Of a DNA stretch of 64,000 nucleotides, positions 29,905 to 38,382 are shown in pieces. Source of the stretch: CAWBVG01 sp963792175 (GTDB lineage Bacteria > Acidobacteriota > Vicinamibacteria > Vicinamibacterales > CAVVIG01); assembly GCA_963792175.1 (NCBI GenBank), contig CAWBVG010000012.1:1-64000 (forward strand), in the 5' to 3' direction. The translations under genes and the position numbers were made by a program. Positions within the stretch are counted from its first letter, which is position 1. Every line of letters starts with the position of its first letter. Below the pieces are notes generated by a model. The model searched no databases. It was not told the origin of the DNA and saw nothing but the letters and a program-made list of their open reading frames with translations.

Positions 29905-31158
29905 ATGCTGAAACGACTTGCCTTCACGCTGTCGGTCGCCGCGGTTCTTGCCGCTTCTGGCATCAGGGCGACCGGTCAGGCCCCCCAGGCTTCAACGCGC
30001 GACGTCATCGTGGTCTTTTACGACGACGAGCGTGACGTGGACGGGCTCGCCGTCCAGCATGGCCACGCCTACGGCGCGGAGATCTCCGCCAGATATCACA
30101 GCGCGCTCAAAGGCTACGCCGCGAAGATTCCGGACGCGCGGATCGACGACGTCCGGCGCGATCCCCGGGTCGCGTTCGTATCCGACGACCGCGACGTCGA
30201 GGCCCTTGCGCAGACGCTTCCCACCGGGGTCAATCGGATCGACGGCGAGCAGAGCTCTCACTTCACATCGAACACCTGGAACACCGCGGTCGCGGTCATC
30301 GACACCGGCAGCGGCCCGCACGCCGATCTCAATATCGCCGGCGGCGTGAATTGCCAGACTGGCAAGGGCTTCAGCGACGGCAACGGCCACGGCACGCATG
30401 TCGCCGGCACGATCGGCGCGATCAACAACGGCTCTGGCGTCGTCGGCGTTGCGCCCGGCATCCCGATCTACTCCGTGCGCGTGCTCGACAGCCGCGGCTC
30501 GGGCCGGTTCTCGAACATCATCTGCGGCATCGACTGGGTGACGGCGAACGCCTCGAGGCTCAACATCAAGGTCGCGAACATGAGCCTGGGCGGCGCCGGA
30601 ACCGACGACGGCAACTGCGGCAATACGAACGGGGATGCGCTGCACAAAGCCATCTGCTCGTCGGTTGCCGCCGGCGTCACGTACGTGGTTGCGGCGGGCA
30701 ACGACGGCGCCAACATGGCCGGATTGGTCCCCGCCTCGTACAACGAAGTCCTTTCGGTCACGGCCGTGGCCGACTTCAACGGTCAAGCCGGCGGAGGGGC
30801 CGCCGCGACGTGCCGCGCGGACGTCGACGACACCGCCGCTGACTTCAGCAACTTCGCGACGCCCGGAAGTCCAGACGAAGGGCATACCATCGCGGCGCCC
30901 GGCGTCTGCATCTACTCGACCTGGAAAGGTGGTGGCTACAACACGATCTCCGGTACGAGCATGGCGTCGCCGCACGCGGCTGGCGTGGCCGCGCTGTGCA
31001 TCGCGTCCGGTCAGTGCACTGGGACGCCGGCCGACGTCATCGCCAAGCTCCGCTCGGATGCCGCCGCGCAGGACCCGTCGTACGGGTTCACTGGAGACCC
31101 CAACCATCCGATCGGCGGCCGGGCCTACGGCTACCTGTTGAGGGCTGGCGCCTACTAA
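29905..31158 (+). CDS. Secreted subtilisin-family serine protease (S8) with I9 propeptide
   Basis: Intact, 417 residues. ATG 29905 gives a clean signal peptide (LKRLAFTLSVAAVLAASGI); the frame is open upstream but lacks such features. Residues 33-100 form an inhibitor I9 prodomain (DVIVVFYDD, ARYHSALKGYAAKI). The catalytic triad is Asp133 in AVIDTGSGPH, His162 in GNGHGTHVAGT and Ser352 in GTSMASPHAAG; the oxyanion Asn is in VVAAGNDG. This is a proteinase K-like enzyme with several cysteines likely to form disulfides (Cys150, Cys207, Cys238, Cys251, Cys303, Cys335). It fits with the other exported peptidases in the window. The 190 bp before it hold nothing I recognise. Confidence 0.9.
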   Translation: MLKRLAFTLSVAAVLAASGIRATGQAPQASTRDVIVVFYDDERDVDGLAVQHGHAYGAEISARYHSALKGYAAKIPDARIDDVRRDPRVAFVSDDRDVEALAQTLPTGVNRIDGEQSSHFTSNTWNTAVAVIDTGSGPHADLNIAGGVNCQTGKGFSDGNGHGTHVAGTIGAINNGSGVVGVAPGIPIYSVRVLDSRGSGRFSNIICGIDWVTANASRLNIKVANMSLGGAGTDDGNCGNTNGDALHKAICSSVAAGVTYVVAAGNDGANMAGLVPASYNEVLSVTAVADFNGQAGGGAAATCRADVDDTAADFSNFATPGSPDEGHTIAAPGVCIYSTWKGGGYNTISGTSMASPHAAGVAALCIASGQCTGTPADVIAKLRSDAAAQDPSYGFTGDPNHPIGGRAYGYLLRAGAY

Positions 31159-31170
31159 AGAGAATCTCCC

Positions 31171-31234
31171 AAATTGGTGAGTTGGTGAATTCGTGAATTG
31201 GTGATTGCATTCACCAATTCACCAATTCATCCGG
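31171..31234. repeat. Two-armed degenerate tandem hairpin (GAATTGGTGA / TCACCAATTC type)
   Basis: The left arm repeats AAATTGGTGAG, TTGGTGAATTC and GTGAATTGGTGA; the apex is TTGCATT; the right arm is CACCAATTCACCAATTCATC. It begins about 12 bp after the protease stop. Confidence 0.85.
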
Positions 31235-31269
31235 CTGTTCCTGTGCGGAACGGTGCTACATTTCCGCGC

Positions 31270-32709
31270 ATGATTCGACCACTTCTACTCGTCTTCATCG
31301 CGTCGGCCGTCAGCGCCTGCAGTCAGCCCCCCGAGAAGCAGATCGTCGCCGACGCGGCGTCGGCCCTCGGCGGACAGCGCCGCATTCTCGCGGTCAAGAC
31401 ACTCGTCATCGAAGGCGAAGGGACCAACGGCAACCTCGGTCAGGACATGACGATGGATGCCGCGTCACAGCAGTTCGTCGTCAGCGGTTACAAGCGTTCG
31501 ATGGACGTGGTGAACCTGCGGGCGCGCACCGAGCAGACGCGAACGCCGAACTTCGCGTACTTCCAGGGACCGCAGGCGCAGAAGCAGGTGCTGGGCGTCG
31601 ACGGCGATGTCGGGTACAACATCGCGCCCAACGGCAACGCGACGCGCGTCTCGAACGCGGTTGCGAAAGATCGGCGCGCCGAGATCTACCATCACCCGAT
31701 CAAGATCGTCCGCGCGGCGCTCGATCCCGACGCAAAGCTCGAGAACCCGCGGACCGCCGGCCAGGAGCGCGTGGTTGACGTCACGACGTCGAACGGCCTC
31801 AAGTTCACGCTGGCGACCGACGCCGCCACCAACCTGCCGACCCGCGTCGTCTCGATGACCGACAACACCAACCTCGGCGACGTGGCGATCGAAACCAGCT
31901 TTGCTGACTACGAGGACGTCGGCGGTCTGAAACTGCCGAAGCGGCTGACGACGAAAACCGACAAGTACAGGACGGCCGAGATTCGTGTCACCCGGCAGGC
32001 GATCGATGGCGATACCGGCGACCTGACGGCGCCCCAGGCCGCCGCGTCCGCGCCGGCGATTGCCGCACCGCCGCCGGCCACGGTCACCGCCGAGGAGCTG
32101 GCGAAAGGCATCTGGTTCCTTGGCGGCCAGAGCCATCACAGCGTGCTGGTGGAGTTCGCGGATCACCTGACGCTGATCGAGGCGCCGCAGAACGACACGC
32201 GCGCGCTCGCGGTGATCGCCAAGGCGAAATCACTGCGCCCGGAGAAACCGCTGACGCAGGTGATCAACACGCACCATCACTTCGACCACTCCGGCGGAAT
32301 CCGCGCCGCCGTCGCCGAGGGCCTGACCGTGATCACCCACAAGGCGAACGCCGCGTTCTATCAGGACGCGGTCGCGCGGCCCCACACGATTGTGCCCGAT
32401 GCGCTCGCGAAGGCGCCAAAGCCGCTGACGGTGACGCCGGTCGACGAAGAGCTGGAGCTGAAGGACGCCACGATGGCCGTCAACGTCTACCACGTGGCTG
32501 GCAACCCGCACGCGGACACGATGTTGATGGCCCATTTTCCGAAAGAGAAGATCCTCGTCGAGGTCGATGCCTACAGCCCGGGCTCGGCGGTGCAGCCGTA
32601 CGCGGCCAACCTGAAGGAGAACATCAGCCGGCGGGGCTTGAAGGTCGATCGCGTCGTGCCGCTGCACGGGACGATCGTTCCCTACAGCGAGCTGTTGAAG
32701 ATTCAGTGA
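31270..32709 (+). CDS. Metallo-beta-lactamase-fold lipoprotein with N-terminal outer-membrane-lipoprotein-like domain
   Basis: Intact, 479 residues from ATG 31270. The N-terminus RPLLLVFIASAVSAC ends in a lipobox Cys. Residues of about 20-255 form a beta-rich domain of the kind seen in LolA-like and DUF-type acidobacterial lipoproteins (ILAVKTLVIEGEG, LPTRVVSMTDNTNLGDVAIE). After a Pro/Ala linker the metallo-hydrolase domain starts at VTAEELAKGIWFLGG, with the metal site THHHFDHSGG (His335-337, Asp339, His340) and a second-shell GNPHADTML. The family hydrolyses lactams, lactones or phosphoesters; here the enzyme would be tethered at the membrane. Its stop overlaps the SDR GTG start (GTGA), so the two are translationally coupled. 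Confidence 0.8.
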   Translation: MIRPLLLVFIASAVSACSQPPEKQIVADAASALGGQRRILAVKTLVIEGEGTNGNLGQDMTMDAASQQFVVSGYKRSMDVVNLRARTEQTRTPNFAYFQGPQAQKQVLGVDGDVGYNIAPNGNATRVSNAVAKDRRAEIYHHPIKIVRAALDPDAKLENPRTAGQERVVDVTTSNGLKFTLATDAATNLPTRVVSMTDNTNLGDVAIETSFADYEDVGGLKLPKRLTTKTDKYRTAEIRVTRQAIDGDTGDLTAPQAAASAPAIAAPPPATVTAEELAKGIWFLGGQSHHSVLVEFADHLTLIEAPQNDTRALAVIAKAKSLRPEKPLTQVINTHHHFDHSGGIRAAVAEGLTVITHKANAAFYQDAVARPHTIVPDALAKAPKPLTVTPVDEELELKDATMAVNVYHVAGNPHADTMLMAHFPKEKILVEVDAYSPGSAVQPYAANLKENISRRGLKVDRVVPLHGTIVPYSELLKIQ

Positions 32710-33447
32710 CGGTCCTGGTGACGGGCGGCGGCCGTGGCATCGGCGCCGCGACCGCCCGCCTGGCGGCCGAACGCGGCTACACCGTCTGCGTCAACTATCG
32801 ATCGAATCGCGCGGCGGCCGATGCCGTGGTCGCCGACATCGAATCGCGCGGCGGCACGGCCATCGCCGTCGGCGCCGACGTCAGCATCGAGACCGACGTC
32901 CTCCGGCTCTTCCAGACGATCGACGAGCGGGTGGGCCCGCTGCGCGCGCTCGTGAACAACGCCGGCATCCTTGAAACGCAAACGCGCGTCGACTCGATCG
33001 ACGCGGCGCGCCTCGGCCGCGTCTTCGCCACCAACGTCACCGGCGCGCTTCCTGTGCGCCCGCGAGGCGGTGAAGCGGATGTCGACCGCGCGCGGCGGCG
33101 CCGGCGGCGCCATCGTCAACGTGTCGTCGCGCGCCGCGCAGCTCGGCGCCCCGGGCGAGTACGTCGACTACGCCGCGTCGAAAGCCGCGCTCGATACGTT
33201 GACCATCGGACTGGCGCTCGAAGTCGCCGCCGAAGGGATCCGCGTCAACGGCGTCCGCGCCGGGATCATCGACACCGAGATCCACGCCAGCGGCGGCGAG
33301 CCGCGCCGCGTCGATCGCCTGGGGCCGCAGCTGCCGATGAAACGCGGCGGCCACGCCATCGAAGTCGCGCGCGCCATTTTGTGGCTGCTGTCAGACGAAG
33401 CGTCGTTTTCGACAGGGACGTTCATCGACGTGGCGGGGGGACGATAG
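32706..33447 (+). CDS. Short-chain dehydrogenase/reductase (one frameshift)
   Basis: GTG 32706 overlaps the upstream stop. The Rossmann glycine motif is VTGGGRGIGAATARLAAERG, then ALVNNAGI, and after a break near 33052 (one extra C in the GAFLCAREA segment) the catalytic residues in NVSSRAAQLG and YVDYAASKAALDTL (Tyr-x-x-x-Lys). The end STGTFIDVAGGR is typical of classical SDRs. Locus length 742 bp, 3n+1. R at the end of the second strand (NYRSN) suggests an NADP preference. It resembles the 3-oxoacyl-ACP reductase/glucose dehydrogenase group; substrate not known. Confidence 0.85.
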
Positions 33448-33449
33448 AG

Positions 33450-33521
33450 AAATTGGTAATGTGGCAATTGGGTAATCTGGTAATTGCATTTACCCAATTT
33501 ACCCAATTACCCAATTACCCA
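33450..33521. repeat. Two-armed degenerate tandem hairpin (AATTGGGTAAT / ATTACCCAATT type)
   Basis: The left arm (33450-33487) carries AAATTGGTAATG, CAATTGGGTAATC and TGGTAATTGC; the apex is TTGCATT; the right arm (33489-33521) is TTTACCCAATTTACCC followed by AATTACCCAATTACCC. It begins 2 bp after the SDR stop and ends 13 bp before the HTH gene. Confidence 0.85.
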
Positions 33522-33534
33522 TTAGATCGATGTG

Positions 33535-33837
33535 ATGTCCATTCGACGCGATCTCACGAAGCTGTTGAGCGTGCAGCCGCGATCGGTGTCATCGATCGCG
33601 CGGGAGATGGGACTGGACCGCGGCGATGTGGAGGATCACCTGCGACACGCCATCCGTTCGGCGCGCGCCGCGGGACATCAGGTGATCGTCGAGCCCGCGA
33701 AATGCCGGCAGTGCGGCTTCACGTTCGGCGAGGACAAGCTATCGAAGCCCGGCAAGTGCCCGGAGTGCCGCGGCACGCGGCTCTACGAAGCGCAGATCCG
33801 CATCGATCAGCTCGACGCATTGCGTACGATCGCGTAA
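33535..33837 (+). CDS. Predicted transcriptional regulator: winged HTH plus zinc ribbon
   Basis: Intact, 100 residues from ATG 33535. The first half is helical with a turn (LTKLLSVQPRSVSSIAREMG, LDRGDVEDHLRHAIRSAR), a wHTH-like layout. The second half has four cysteines in CRQCGFTF and KCPECRGTRLY, a rubredoxin-like zinc ribbon. This architecture is widespread in bacteria and archaea as a small DNA-binding protein of unknown target. It ends in a gap with another array. Confidence 0.75.
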   Translation: MSIRRDLTKLLSVQPRSVSSIAREMGLDRGDVEDHLRHAIRSARAAGHQVIVEPAKCRQCGFTFGEDKLSKPGKCPECRGTRLYEAQIRIDQLDALRTIA

Positions 33838-33912
33838 TCGCGATCAGCGTAATTGGAGAACTCTTCGCGTATCACGATTACCCAATTCGCCAAGTCACCC
33901 AATTACCAGATT
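33831..33912. repeat. Degenerate tandem array between convergent genes (ATTACCCAATT type)
   Basis: GCGTAATCGCGATCAGCG and TAATTGGAG on the left face GATTACCCAATTCGCC and CACCCAATTACCAGATT on the right. The HTH gene stop and the minus-strand cupin stop both touch it, so it could act as a two-way terminator. Confidence 0.65.
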
Positions 33913-34296
33913 CACGCGTCGTCCCGATGGACGGTCGCGGGCGAAAATGCGGGCAGGCAGACCGCGACGTATTCCGCGCCGTCCGGGCCGGGCGTGCTGT
34001 AGCGGACCCATTCGCCCGGAGCGGTGACGACCGCCTGGCCGGCGTGCACGTCGAGCGATCCGCCGTCGGTACTCGACGCGGACCATCCCTTTCAGGACGA
34101 CGGTAATCTCCTCGAACTCGGGCCGTTGCCCGGGCTCGAGCCATCCCGATGGCGACGTCATCTTCGCCACGCTCACGCCGCTGTGGCCCGAGTTGACGCG
34201 TCCAGCGAACTCTTCGATCTTTTTCGGCTTGGTGCCGGCCGCCGCGACGACGGCCGGCGCCTGGATGAGGCGCGCGCATTCGTGCCGCGGCCGCAA
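33911..34296 (-). CDS. Cupin-domain protein, one frameshift
   Basis: Read from a TTG at 34296 (no ATG fits), the protein runs CARLIQAPAVVAAAGTKPKK, IEEFAGRVNSGHSGVSVAKM, EPGQRPEFEEITVVLKG and MVRVEY. A break near 34070 shifts to GGSLDVHAGQAVVTAPGEW, VRYSTPGPDGAEYVAVCLPA and the stop at 33911. The ExxxxV-LKG and G-x-A-V-V-x-A-P-G-x-W pieces are cupin motifs, with the first His replaced by Arg/Glu-rich text. About 128 residues. It is divergent from cystathionine beta-synthase with only 16 bp between start codons, so the start or the intergenic region may be misread. Confidence 0.7.
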
Positions 34297-34312
34297 AGTA
34301 TAGACTTAACTC

Positions 34313-35681
34313 GTGAAGAAGATCTGCGACACCATCCTCGACGCGATTGGGAACACACCGCTGGTGCGTATCAACCGCATCACGAGCGGCGTGATCAAAG
34401 GGCACCGTCCTCGCGAAGATCGAGACCTTCAACCCGGGCAACTCCATCAAGGACCGGATGGCGATCAAGATGATCGAGGACGCCGAGCGCGCCGGCCTGC
34501 TCAAGCCGGGCGGCACGATCATCGAGGGGACGTCCGGCAACACCGGCATGGGGCTCGCCATCGGCGCGGTGGTCAAGGGCTACAAGTGCATCTTCACGAC
34601 GACCGACAAGCAGTCCAAGGAAAAAGCGGATGCCCTCAAGGCATTCGGCGCCGACGTCATCGTCTGTCCCACCAACGTCGATCCCGAGGACCCGCGCTCG
34701 TATTACTCCGTCTCGTCGCGGCTCGAGAAGGAAGTGCCGAATTCCTGGAAGGCGAACCAGTACGACAACCTGTCGAACTCGCAGGCCCACTACGAGCAGA
34801 CCGGTCCGGAAATCTGGGATCAGACCGACGGCCGGATCACTCACCTGGTGGTCGGCGTCGGGACCGGTGGAACGGCGTCAGGCGTGGGGCGCTATCTCAA
34901 GGAGCGGAATCCGGCGATCAAGGTCTGGGGGATCGACACCTACGGCTCGGTCTTCAAGAAGTACAAGGAGACCGGCATCTTCGACAAGCACGAGATCTAT
35001 CCGTACATCACCGAGGGCATCGGCGAGGACTTCCTGCCGAAGAACGTCGATTTCAGCGTCATCGACCACTTCGAAAAAGTGACCGACAAGGACGCCGCGA
35101 TCATGACGCGCCGGATCGCGCGCGAAGAAGGCATCTTCGCCGGCAACTCCGCCGGCTCGGCGATGGCGGGACTGCTCCAGTTGAAGGACCACTTCAAGCC
35201 GGACGACATGATCGTCGTGATCTTCCACGACCACGGCTCGCGCTATCTGGGGAAGATGTACAACGACGACTGGATGCGCCAGAAGGGATTCATCGAGAAG
35301 CACGGCCTGACGGCGCGCGATCTGGTGTCGATGCGGCTGTCCGGCGAGCTGTGCTCGCTCGAGTCCGAGGAGCCGGTCGAGCACGCGGTGCGGCTGATGA
35401 GCGAGCACGATTTCTCGCAGATCTCGGTCACGCGCGACAACCGGCTCGTCGGCTCGCTGAACGAGACCCAGCTCTACAACGCGCTCGTGCGCGACACCAA
35501 CGTCAAGGCGCAGCCGGTCGAATCGATCATGCAGCCGGCGTTCCCATTCGTGGACGTCTCGACGCCGGTCGATCTGCTGTCGACGATGATCACGCCGCAG
35601 AACCCCGCCGTGCTCGTCCGGGATTTCAAGACCGACAAGACGTTCATCATCACGAGAAGCGACCTGATACGCGTGCTGTGA
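34313..35681 (+). CDS. Cystathionine beta-synthase (PLP domain plus CBS pair), one frameshift
   Basis: ATG 34313 gives KKICDTILDAIGNTPLVRIN. A break near 34400 is followed by KIETFNPGNSIKDRMAIKMI with the PLP-binding Lys, GTIIEGTSGNTGMGLAIGAV (substrate loop), VGVGTGGTASGVGRYLKE (phosphate-binding Gly loop) and GIFAGNSAGSAMAGL. Residues from about 330 onward form two CBS motifs (EEPVEHAVRLMSEHDFSQIS, RLVGSLNETQLYNAL, QPVESIMQPAFPFVDVSTPV). The length (about 455 residues) and the CBS tail favour cystathionine beta-synthase over cysteine synthase. The reaction condenses Ser or acetyl-Ser with homocysteine in transsulfuration. Locus length 3n+1, in line with one inserted base. No heme domain. 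Confidence 0.85.
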
Positions 35682-35728
35682 ATTGGATAATTGAGTAATT
35701 GGGGAATTGGGTAATTGGTGGCGAATTT
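35682..35728. repeat. One-armed degenerate tandem array (AATTGGGTAATTG type)
   Basis: GAATTGGATAATTGAGTAAT, TGGGGAATTGGGTAATTGG follow the cystathionine beta-synthase stop directly. The complementary arm is missing. Confidence 0.75.
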
Positions 35729-35804
35729 ACACAGCCGCCAGCGGATCGACACGCCATCGACACGCGGATAGGGCATCCTCCCGCATCAGCGGAGGAGTGT
35801 TCAG

Positions 35805-36065
35805 ATGACCGCAGCCGATCTCCTCGACGCGCAACGGCGGATTCAGGTCGATTTCGATGAGTGGCCGATGCTGAAGCTGACGTTTCCACAAGCCGTGCGG
35901 CTGTGGAGCCTGCCGCACGACGTCTGCCATGCGGCGATGGCGAACCTCATTCACGCGGATGTGCTTCGGTGCCGCAACGGCGTCTACTTGCGGCGCGCCC
36001 TCGGACTCGGCGGTCGGCGCGCGAGCGTTCGCCAGCCGGCGGCGCGACAGCACAGGGCTGCATGA
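35805..36065 (+). CDS. Hypothetical 86-residue basic protein
   Basis: ATG 35805 is well placed behind GGAGGA at 35791-35796, the best ribosome site in this region. The protein is helical and ends in a basic tail (LGLGGRRASVRQPAARQHRA). The middle (LKLTFPQAVRLWSLPHDVCH, AAMANLIHADVLRCRNGVYL) has the spacing of a small winged helix, with the last part like a recognition helix and wing. I do not recognise a named family. It lies between cystathionine beta-synthase and the end of ppk1, which is convergent, with 15 bp between the two stops. Confidence 0.6.
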   Translation: MTAADLLDAQRRIQVDFDEWPMLKLTFPQAVRLWSLPHDVCHAAMANLIHADVLRCRNGVYLRRALGLGGRRASVRQPAARQHRAA

Positions 36066-36080
36066 GGCGCCGGGCGCTCG

Positions 36081-38231
36081 CTAGGCGCCGCCGAGCGGGA
36101 GATCGTGCGCGTGCGGCCTCGAGGTGTACCACTCGAGCAGCTCGCGCTGCGCACTGACGCGGCCCGTCGGCTCGTCGCACGGCGCCGGCGCGTACCGGTC
36201 GTCGTTCAACATGCTGGCCCGATCGTTGTCCCGCAGATACGCCTCGAGCACCGTCGTCCGGATATGCGCCGCGAGCCCGCGGTCGCGGACCGGACACAGC
36301 GTCTCGACGCGGCGATCCAGGTTGCGCTCCATCAGATCCGGACTGCCGATGTAGACGTCGTCGTGCCCGCCGTTGCCGAAGTAATACACGCGCGAGTGCT
36401 CCAGAAAGCGGCCGACGACGGAGCGCACCCGGATGCGCTCGCTGAGGCCGGCGACGCCGGCGCGCAGGCAGCAGACGCCGCGGACGATCATGTCGATCTC
36501 CACGCCGTCCTGCGACGCCTGATACAGCGCGCGCACGATCGCCGGGTCGGTGACCGCGTTGCACTTGATCACGATCCGTGCCGGCAGCCCGGCGCGCGCG
36601 AATGAGGCCTCGCGATCGATGAGCGCGAGAAAGCCGCTGCGCAGGTTGGCCGGCGCCACCAGCAGCTGCTTGTAGGCCTCGCGCTGTGAATAGCCGGTGA
36701 GGTGGTTGAAAATCTCCGACACGTCCTCGACGATGTCGGGATCGGCCGTGAACAGGCCGAAGTCGGTGTAGACCTGCGCCGTGACGCGATTGTAGTTGCC
36801 GGTGCCGATATGGGCGTAACGGCGCACGCCGTCCGCCTCGCGCCGGACCACCAGACACAGCTTGCAGTGCGTCTTCAGGTTCTCGACGCCGTAGACGACG
36901 TGAATGCCCGCGGATTCGAGCCGCGTCGCCCACTTGATGTTGTTGCGCTCGTCGAAGCGTGCCTTCAGCTCGACCAGCACGGCGACCTGCTTGCCTGCCT
37001 CCGCCGCCTCGATCAGCAGATCGATCAACGGTGAGTTCGCCCCGATCCGGTAGAGCGTCATCTTGATGGCGACGACATGGGGGTCGGCGGCGGCCCGCTC
37101 CAGAAACGCTTCGACGGCGGCAAACGAGTCGAACGGATGGTGGACCAGCTGGTCCTGTTGCCGCACTTCGTCGAACAGCCTCTCTTCGTCGTGCGGAGCG
37201 GCCCAGAGCGTGCGCGGCGCGAACGACGGATCCTTGAGCGCCGGCAGCGGCAGGCGATGCAAGGCAATCCAGTCCGAGAATCCCAGGCGCTCCGCGCTGT
37301 GGGTGACGATCTCTTCTTCGACTTCGAAGTTCTCGACCAGCGTCGTCACCACCCGCGGCGGCATCGTCGATTCGACCTGCAGCAGCGAGGGCGTGCCGTA
37401 GCGCAGCTCCTTCAGGCTGCGGTCGACCGATGCCAGCAGATCGTCGGCGCCATCCTCGCGGATCTCCATGTCCGTGTCGCGAATGATGCGGAACAGGTGC
37501 GCGCTGACGATTTCGACGCCCGGAAACAGGTCGCCGAGATTCAGGCGGATGATGTCCTCGAGGAACACGAAGGTCGTCGACCCGGTGGCGCCCGGCAGCG
37601 GCACGAAGCGAGGCAGGCCGTCGGGGACCTTCACGCGCGCGAACTTGGTGCGGCGCTGGTGCCGCACGACGATGGCGAAGTTGCGGCTGCGGTTCGAGAT
37701 GAACGGAAACGGGTGGCCCGGATCGAATGCCAGCGGCGTCAGCAGCGGAAAGATCTCGCGCCGGAAGTACTTGGTGAGATACGCGCGGACGGACTCCGTG
37801 TAGTTTTCGGGATCGATGAAGCGGATGCCGTGCTGCTCGAGCGCCGGGCGCAGCGACCGGCTCCAGCACGCCGCCTGATCTGCCATCAACCGCGCCGCGC
37901 GACGGCGGACCGCGGTGAGCTGCTCGGAAGGGGTCAAGCCATCGGCCGACAAATCCTCCGCGCCGGCGCGCTGTTTCTTCAGCAGCGTGGCGACCCGCAC
38001 CATGTAGAACTCGTCGAGGTTCGAACCGACGATCGCCAGGAACTTCACGCGCTCGAGCAGCGGGTGATAGTCCGAGGTCGCCTGATCGAGGACCCGCTGG
38101 TTGAACTCCAGCCAGCTCAACTCGCGGTTGATGTAGTGCACGGGATCGCGCAGGTCGACCTGAGCTTCCGCGGCCGGTCGTGGAAATGGCGTGACGGACA
38201 AAATGGGCCGGCATCCTATCACGGTGGCCAA
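36081..38231 (-). CDS. ppk1: Polyphosphate kinase 1
   Basis: Intact, 716 residues, the usual length. The start at ATG 38231 is taken from the open frame; the conserved part begins at DPVHYINRELSWLEFNQRVL. Domains in order: N-terminal helical (1-130, NLDEFYMVRVATLLKK), head (130-330, FPLLTPLAFDPGHPFPFIS) and two PLD-like catalytic domains. The first HxK motif is THCKLCLVVR (His455, the likely phospho-enzyme site), followed by YAHIGTGNYNRVTAQVYTDF; the second half has SIG-type text IKCNAVTDPAIVRALYQAS and GGHDDVYIGSPDLMERNLDR. It makes polyphosphate reversibly from ATP. No ppx gene is adjacent. Confidence 0.95.
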   Translation of the reverse strand: MATVIGCRPILSVTPFPRPAAEAQVDLRDPVHYINRELSWLEFNQRVLDQATSDYHPLLERVKFLAIVGSNLDEFYMVRVATLLKKQRAGAEDLSADGLTPSEQLTAVRRRAARLMADQAACWSRSLRPALEQHGIRFIDPENYTESVRAYLTKYFRREIFPLLTPLAFDPGHPFPFISNRSRNFAIVVRHQRRTKFARVKVPDGLPRFVPLPGATGSTTFVFLEDIIRLNLGDLFPGVEIVSAHLFRIIRDTDMEIREDGADDLLASVDRSLKELRYGTPSLLQVESTMPPRVVTTLVENFEVEEEIVTHSAERLGFSDWIALHRLPLPALKDPSFAPRTLWAAPHDEERLFDEVRQQDQLVHHPFDSFAAVEAFLERAAADPHVVAIKMTLYRIGANSPLIDLLIEAAEAGKQVAVLVELKARFDERNNIKWATRLESAGIHVVYGVENLKTHCKLCLVVRREADGVRRYAHIGTGNYNRVTAQVYTDFGLFTADPDIVEDVSEIFNHLTGYSQREAYKQLLVAPANLRSGFLALIDREASFARAGLPARIVIKCNAVTDPAIVRALYQASQDGVEIDMIVRGVCCLRAGVAGLSERIRVRSVVGRFLEHSRVYYFGNGGHDDVYIGSPDLMERNLDRRVETLCPVRDRGLAAHIRTTVLEAYLRDNDRASMLNDDRYAPAPCDEPTGRVSAQRELLEWYTSRPHAHDLPLGGA

Positions 38232-38382
38232 AAAGCTCTGTAAATTCGCTGTAACGCGCGCGTGCGGCGCGACTTTGACCGGCAGCTGACCTTAGACCAA
38301 TACATGACAATCGGTGACAAAGTGAGACGACAAAAGGCCTCACGCCACCCCTCCAGGGCCCTATACTTTTCGATCATGCGGA

